A stretch of 12,178 nt of DNA. It comes from an uncultured Sphingobium sp. Its GTDB lineage: Bacteria > Pseudomonadota > Alphaproteobacteria > Sphingomonadales > Sphingomonadaceae. The position numbers and the translations under genes are program-made. The stretch spans positions 1 through 12,178 of the forward strand of contig CAMPHJ010000056.1 in NCBI GenBank assembly GCA_946885845.1. Reading direction: 5' to 3'. Shown piece by piece: positions 9,295-12,178 of the stretch. The notes below the pieces were generated by a model that had not been told where the DNA came from, did no database searches, and saw only the letters and a program-made list of their open reading frames with translations. Position 1 is the stretch's first letter, and the number at the start of each line of letters is the position of its first letter.

Positions 9295-9672
9295 TCATCT
9301 CGACGGCAGCGGACGGGGCCTGTGATTTTCATCCAGCGCGACAAAGGTGAACAGACCGCTAGTAAGGTCAATCTGTTGCTGTTCGCTGCCCCTGGTCGCG
9401 ATAACATCCACCCGCACACCGACGGAGGTGCGCCCACGCCGTTCCTCCCGCGCGTAAACGGACACAATGTCCCCCACCAACATGGGCGACATGAATTTCA
9501 TGCTTTCGATGGCGACGGTCGCCACTGCGCCATCGGCGATCCTGCCCGCGACAATGCCACCGGCGATATCCATCTGGCCCAATATCCATCCGCCAAAAAT
9601 ATGGCCGTTCGTGTTGATCTGGCTAAGGTGCGGCACGACCCGCAGCACTACCTCGCCCTTGTCTTCAATCAT
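9295..9672 (-). CDS. YciA-like acyl-CoA thioesterase (hotdog fold)
   Basis: A 125-residue single hotdog-domain protein. YciA-type enzymes hydrolyse acyl-CoA to free CoA and a fatty acid in the cytosol and form hexamers from dimers. It aligns over its whole length with E. coli YciA as I remember it: GEVVLRVVP, then NTNGHIFGGWILGQMDIAGG, VAIESMKFMSPMLVGDIVSVYA, and a C-terminal FTFVALDENHRPRPLP. The likely catalytic Asp is D35 in GQMDIA. The position that reads Asp in YciA (NGDIFGG) is His24 here. The ATG at 9672 overlaps the end of the upstream membrane-protein gene by 8 bp, with GAGG about nine bases upstream, so the two are probably co-translated. The terminator at 9199-9235 lies downstream. 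Substrate chain length cannot be read from the sequence. Confidence 0.9.
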   Translation of the reverse strand: MIEDKGEVVLRVVPHLSQINTNGHIFGGWILGQMDIAGGIVAGRIADGAVATVAIESMKFMSPMLVGDIVSVYAREERRGRTSVGVRVDVIATRGSEQQQIDLTSGLFTFVALDENHRPRPLPSR

Positions 9673-9964
9673 CGATGGATACCTCGTCTTTCATCGGGTC
9701 GATGACCTGTTGGTCATGGCCGGTCCCGCTGGACAGGAATGTCAGCGCCATCAGTCCGGTGCCCAGCATGAAAGTCAACCATACGCCCAGGATCGTCGCC
9801 AGAATCATGTGCAGCGGCATCGGCCCGTGCCACATCCGCAATACGGCCAAGGCCAGCCCGACGCAGACCGCACCGCCCAGTGCCATCCATCGCATGATCC
9901 TGCGAAAGCGCGTCCATGCCGCCGTCGCGATTCGCGGGTCGTCGAGGGCCTTCTTTTCTCTCAT
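9665..9964 (-). CDS. Small hypothetical membrane protein (two transmembrane helices)
   Basis: A 99-residue protein I cannot assign to a named family. A basic N-terminus (MREKKALDDPRIATAAWTRF, then RRIMR) precedes two hydrophobic segments, about 26-43 (WMALGGAVCVGLALAVL) and 52-77 (HMILATILGVWLTFMLGTG and on). The tail is acidic (DPMKDEVSIDD). The short hairpin between the helices contains HGPMPLH. With a positive N-terminus, both ends are probably cytoplasmic. The ATG at 9964 has AAAAGGG directly before it, closer than normal. The 3' end overlaps the thioesterase gene by eight bases, so the two form a transcription unit that diverges from the CBS gene. Confidence 0.75.
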   Translation of the reverse strand: MREKKALDDPRIATAAWTRFRRIMRWMALGGAVCVGLALAVLRMWHGPMPLHMILATILGVWLTFMLGTGLMALTFLSSGTGHDQQVIDPMKDEVSIDD

Positions 9965-10040
9965 CCCTTTTCTTTGGGGACTGAAAGTGGGATCATCAAG
10001 TCACGGGGGCATGATGTCCGTAAGACGAGGAGATGGGGCC

Positions 10041-10469
10041 ATGACGATCAGCGCGATTTTGCAGGGCAAGGGACGCGAAGTCATTCAGGTCGGTTCCCAG
10101 GAAAGCGTGCTTTCGGCGGTGCGGCTGCTTTCGGAAAAGCGGATCGGCTGCGTGCCGGTGGTGGATGATGGCAAGGTCTTGGGCATTTTTTCGGAACGCG
10201 ACCTGCTCCACCATGTCGCACGTGACGGTGCGGCGGCGCTGGACCGTCGGGTGGGCGACATCATGACCGCCCCGGCAATCACCACGGATGAAAAGACGCC
10301 CGTCATCCACTGTCTGTCGCTGATGACCAAAAGGCGGGTTCGGCACCTGCCCGTGGTGGTCGATGGCGCGCTGATCGGGCTGGTTTCGATCGGTGATCTC
10401 GTCAAATTCCGTATCGACAGCATTGAAGCGGACGCTGACGCGCTTCGCAATTACATCCAGTCGGCCTGA
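10041..10469 (+). CDS. Stand-alone CBS-pair protein
   Basis: A 142-residue cytosolic protein made almost entirely of two CBS motifs, which together form a Bateman module that usually binds adenine nucleotides such as AMP, ATP or SAM. CBS1 covers about 7-60 (ESVLSAVRLLSEKRIGCVPV, GIFSERDLLHHVA) and CBS2 about 74-125 (MTAPAITTDEKTPV, RVRHLPVV, GLVSIGDLVKF). The typical ribose/phosphate-contacting S-x-x-D is present twice, S51-E-R-D54 and S116-I-G-D119. No catalytic domain is attached, so it probably acts as a sensor on an unknown partner. The ATG at 10041 has GAGGAG (10027-10032) eight bases upstream; longer readings in the same frame lack this. It ends four bases from the convergent flippase gene. 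Confidence 0.93.
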   Translation: MTISAILQGKGREVIQVGSQESVLSAVRLLSEKRIGCVPVVDDGKVLGIFSERDLLHHVARDGAAALDRRVGDIMTAPAITTDEKTPVIHCLSLMTKRRVRHLPVVVDGALIGLVSIGDLVKFRIDSIEADADALRNYIQSA

Positions 10470-10473
10470 CCTT

Positions 10474-11961
10474 TCACGCCGCGGCGGTAGCCGGTGGTGT
10501 TCGCCTGACCACCAGCGCAACCAATTCCATCAATGTGCCGCGCGCGCACAGCGTCAGTGCGGCCAGGAAGGCAACCGCGCCCGTCGGGACCAATAGGCCA
10601 AGACGCGCGATAGAGGGGAGGGGCGGAAGCATCGAATCGACCGCTATCACAACGCCCGCCATCAATATCGAACAGCCCAGGCCCGGCGCGGCCGCTCGCA
10701 CCAGGTCGCTCAGTCGCAGCCCCATTGGCCCGCCCGCCAGCTTTGCGGTGACGGCAGTCAACAGGGGAAAGCTGCACAGCCACGCCCAGGCGAGGCCAAT
10801 CGCGCCGAACTGGATGCCGATCAGAAACGCCGTCGGCATCAGCACCGCGCCCACTGCCGCGATTCGGGCGGTTAAACCCGGACGGCCCAGCGCGTTGCTC
10901 ACTGGCGCGAACATCACCTGCAGCGTCATGAACGGCATCGCCAGCGCAAGGATCGCGACAAAGGGCGCCATTGGCAGCCATTTTTCACCGAACAGCGTCT
11001 CGACCAAGGGCAGTGCCGTCACCGCCATGCCCAGATAGACGGGGCAGGAAATCAGCAGCAGCAGCCGCACCGCCTTGCAAAAGGACCATGCGATTCGGCC
11101 AGGGTCCTTCTGCATCCGCGCATAGGCGGGAAAGGCGACATCATTCAGTGGGGGGATGAATTTCGACACGAATATCTGGGTCAGGAACAATGCCTCGGCA
11201 TAGAGGCCAAGTTCATGGGGATCGAGCATCCGCCCGCCGATAAATATGTCCGCCTGGCTCTGCACGATCCAGAACAGCTGCCCGCCCAGCAGCGATGCCC
11301 CATAGGTGACCATCGCCCCCGTGCCACGAAAGTCGAAACTGGGAATGGGTCGGAAACCGGTCGCCAGCACATAGCCCACGGCCTTGACCCAGAACCCCGC
11401 CATCGGCGCGAACACCAATGTCCACACGCCCCATCCCAGCAAGGCTCCGGTCAAGGCGACGGCCGCCGAAGCCGCGGCCGCGATCAGGTTGACGACCGCT
11501 GGCCGCCGGAAATCCAGCGCCCGGCCCATCAGTGCTTCGGGGATCGAGATGAATGGGGTGGTAAGGTAGAGCAGCGCCTGCACCCGCAGCAAATCGGCGA
11601 CCAGCGGCTGATCATAATAGTCCGCCGCGACTGGGGCGATCAGCAACTGGGCCACGGCCAGCCCGCCGTTCAGCAGCAACATCATCCCGAATGCCTGCCG
11701 CAACCGGTGCGAATCGAGTGTGTCTGACTGAACGAGCGCGCTCACCAGGCCATAGCCATTAAGGAAGGTGGCGAAGTTCAGGATCACCTGGGTCATGGCG
11801 AACAGGCCATAATCGGCTGGATCGAGCAGGCGAATGACCACCAGCGTCACGACCCAGCTGATCATTTGCGATACGATCTGGCTCCCCGAACGCCATAGCA
11901 GGGCGCTCTTTATGCGCGCGCCGAAACCAGCGTCGTTCGCGTCAGCATCCTGCAAATTCAT
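10474..11961 (-). CDS. Polysaccharide/lipopolysaccharide flippase (Wzx-like, MOP superfamily)
   Basis: A 495-residue inner-membrane protein with about 12-14 hydrophobic segments. It looks like a PST/Wzx family transporter that flips lipid-linked sugar units for O-antigen, capsule or exopolysaccharide. The N-terminal part is typical: RIKSALLWRSGSQIVSQMIS, then VVIRLLDPADYGLFAMTQV, then GLVSALVQSDTLD. Later markers are ALMGRALDFRR, the QADIFIGGRMLDPHELGLYA stretch, and FPAYARMQKDPGRI. The ATG at 11961 is chosen because the conserved N-terminus begins shortly after it. The 25 extra residues possible from 12036 are basic, unlike the family, and would run into the A/T-rich promoter region. An AGGAAGAAG purine run lies upstream. 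No glycosyltransferases are nearby, so the sugar substrate is unknown. It converges with the CBS gene with a 4-bp gap and no visible terminator. Confidence 0.9.
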   Translation of the reverse strand: MNLQDADANDAGFGARIKSALLWRSGSQIVSQMISWVVTLVVIRLLDPADYGLFAMTQVILNFATFLNGYGLVSALVQSDTLDSHRLRQAFGMMLLLNGGLAVAQLLIAPVAADYYDQPLVADLLRVQALLYLTTPFISIPEALMGRALDFRRPAVVNLIAAAASAAVALTGALLGWGVWTLVFAPMAGFWVKAVGYVLATGFRPIPSFDFRGTGAMVTYGASLLGGQLFWIVQSQADIFIGGRMLDPHELGLYAEALFLTQIFVSKFIPPLNDVAFPAYARMQKDPGRIAWSFCKAVRLLLLISCPVYLGMAVTALPLVETLFGEKWLPMAPFVAILALAMPFMTLQVMFAPVSNALGRPGLTARIAAVGAVLMPTAFLIGIQFGAIGLAWAWLCSFPLLTAVTAKLAGGPMGLRLSDLVRAAAPGLGCSILMAGVVIAVDSMLPPLPSIARLGLLVPTGAVAFLAALTLCARGTLMELVALVVRRTPPATAAA

Positions 11962-12017
11962 TCGGTTCTTCTTCCTATGCCCCGTGTGGCGGTCGCTTAG
12001 CCTGTATCGCCTAACCC

Positions 12018-12080
12018 CCAAAAAATTCTGAAACAAAAGTGCAAAAAGTGTTTGACGGTTCAGGAAGCCTACCCTAGATG
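12018..12080 (+). promoter_or_regulatory. Strong sigma70-type promoter, possibly of an rRNA operon
   Basis: A -35 box TTGACG (12052-12057) and a -10 box TAGATG (12075-12080) are separated by exactly 17 bases. The 34 bases upstream of the -35 box (12018-12051) are A-rich, like an UP element. A GC-rich stretch (GCCTCTC) follows the -10 box, as in discriminators of stringently controlled rRNA promoters. Transcription would start near 12087 and run rightwards out of the window. No coding sequence begins in the ~90 bases that remain. The promoter is a direct reading; the rRNA assignment is an inference. Confidence 0.6.
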
Positions 12081-12086
12081 GCCTCT

Positions 12087-12178
12087 CACCGGACGGGACG
12101 CCGCCACTGAGCAGCGAAACAGACGGTCGCCAACATAAACGGGACGCCCCTCCCTCGGACCAAGTTTCGAGGAAGAAT
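12087..12178 (+). other. Untranslated leader-like region with hairpin and 10-bp direct repeat
   Basis: The bases after the predicted start show no ORF with a ribosome binding site. ACGGGACGCC occurs twice, at 12093-12102 and 12139-12148. A 7-bp hairpin lies near the edge: CCTCGGA (12153-12159) pairs with TTTCGAGG (12166-12172, one G-U) around a six-base loop, followed by GAAGAAT. Hairpins of this kind followed by a short linear box occur in rRNA leaders (boxB/boxA antitermination), but I cannot identify a definite boxA before the window ends. Confidence 0.4.

Noticed and set aside
9675..10040. Long N-terminal extension of the CBS protein
   Set aside because: The extra residues have no CBS similarity and overlap the membrane-protein gene on the other strand. 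The GAGGAG site points to the ATG at 10041.
11962..12036. 25-residue N-terminal extension of the flippase
   Set aside because: The extension is basic and unlike the family, and it would place the start within the A/T-rich upstream region. The ATG at 11961 has a purine-rich upstream stretch.

Overview
The window is ordinary, GC-rich chromosomal DNA from an alphaproteobacterium, most likely a sphingomonad (Sphingobium/Sphingomonas type). The grounds are the GyrB N-terminus, a DUF4167 gene next to prfA-prmC, and family sequences as I remember them. No database search was possible, so the genus is an inference. Nearly all of it is housekeeping or general envelope function. I see no CRISPR array, tRNA, insertion sequence, prophage or defence island.

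Layout. 1-1574 (minus): the first ~524 codons of gyrB, cut by the window edge inside the TOPRIM metal site. 1661-2155 (plus): a small SH3-like lipoprotein, divergent from gyrB. 2183-2222: a bidirectional terminator. 2238-4737 (minus): an M61 metallopeptidase with a PDZ domain, followed 40 bp later by inorganic pyrophosphatase ppa. 4890-8085 (plus): hisS, prfA and prmC, joined by 1-nt and 4-nt stop/start overlaps. An uncertain 84-codon ORF follows, overlapping prmC by 1 nt. 8399-9172 (plus): DUF4167 with a TTG start, closed by a strong terminator at 9199-9235.

9295-9964 (minus): a small two-helix membrane protein overlapping a YciA-like acyl-CoA thioesterase. 10041-10469 (plus): a stand-alone CBS-pair protein. 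10474-11961 (minus): a Wzx-like polysaccharide flippase, convergent with the CBS gene with only 4 bp between them. 11962-12178: a non-coding stretch with a sigma70-type promoter on the plus strand and an untranslated-looking leader. It resembles the start of an rRNA operon that would lie just beyond the right edge.

How the genes work together: hisS charges tRNA-His, prfA encodes the release factor for UAA/UAG, and prmC methylates the GGQ glutamine of that factor. These three therefore form a translation cluster. DUF4167, of unknown function, follows them and carries RGG-like and AT-hook-like basic motifs. It is the most interesting uncharacterised element here. The remaining pairs (M61-ppa, membrane protein-thioesterase) look like simple two-gene transcription units.
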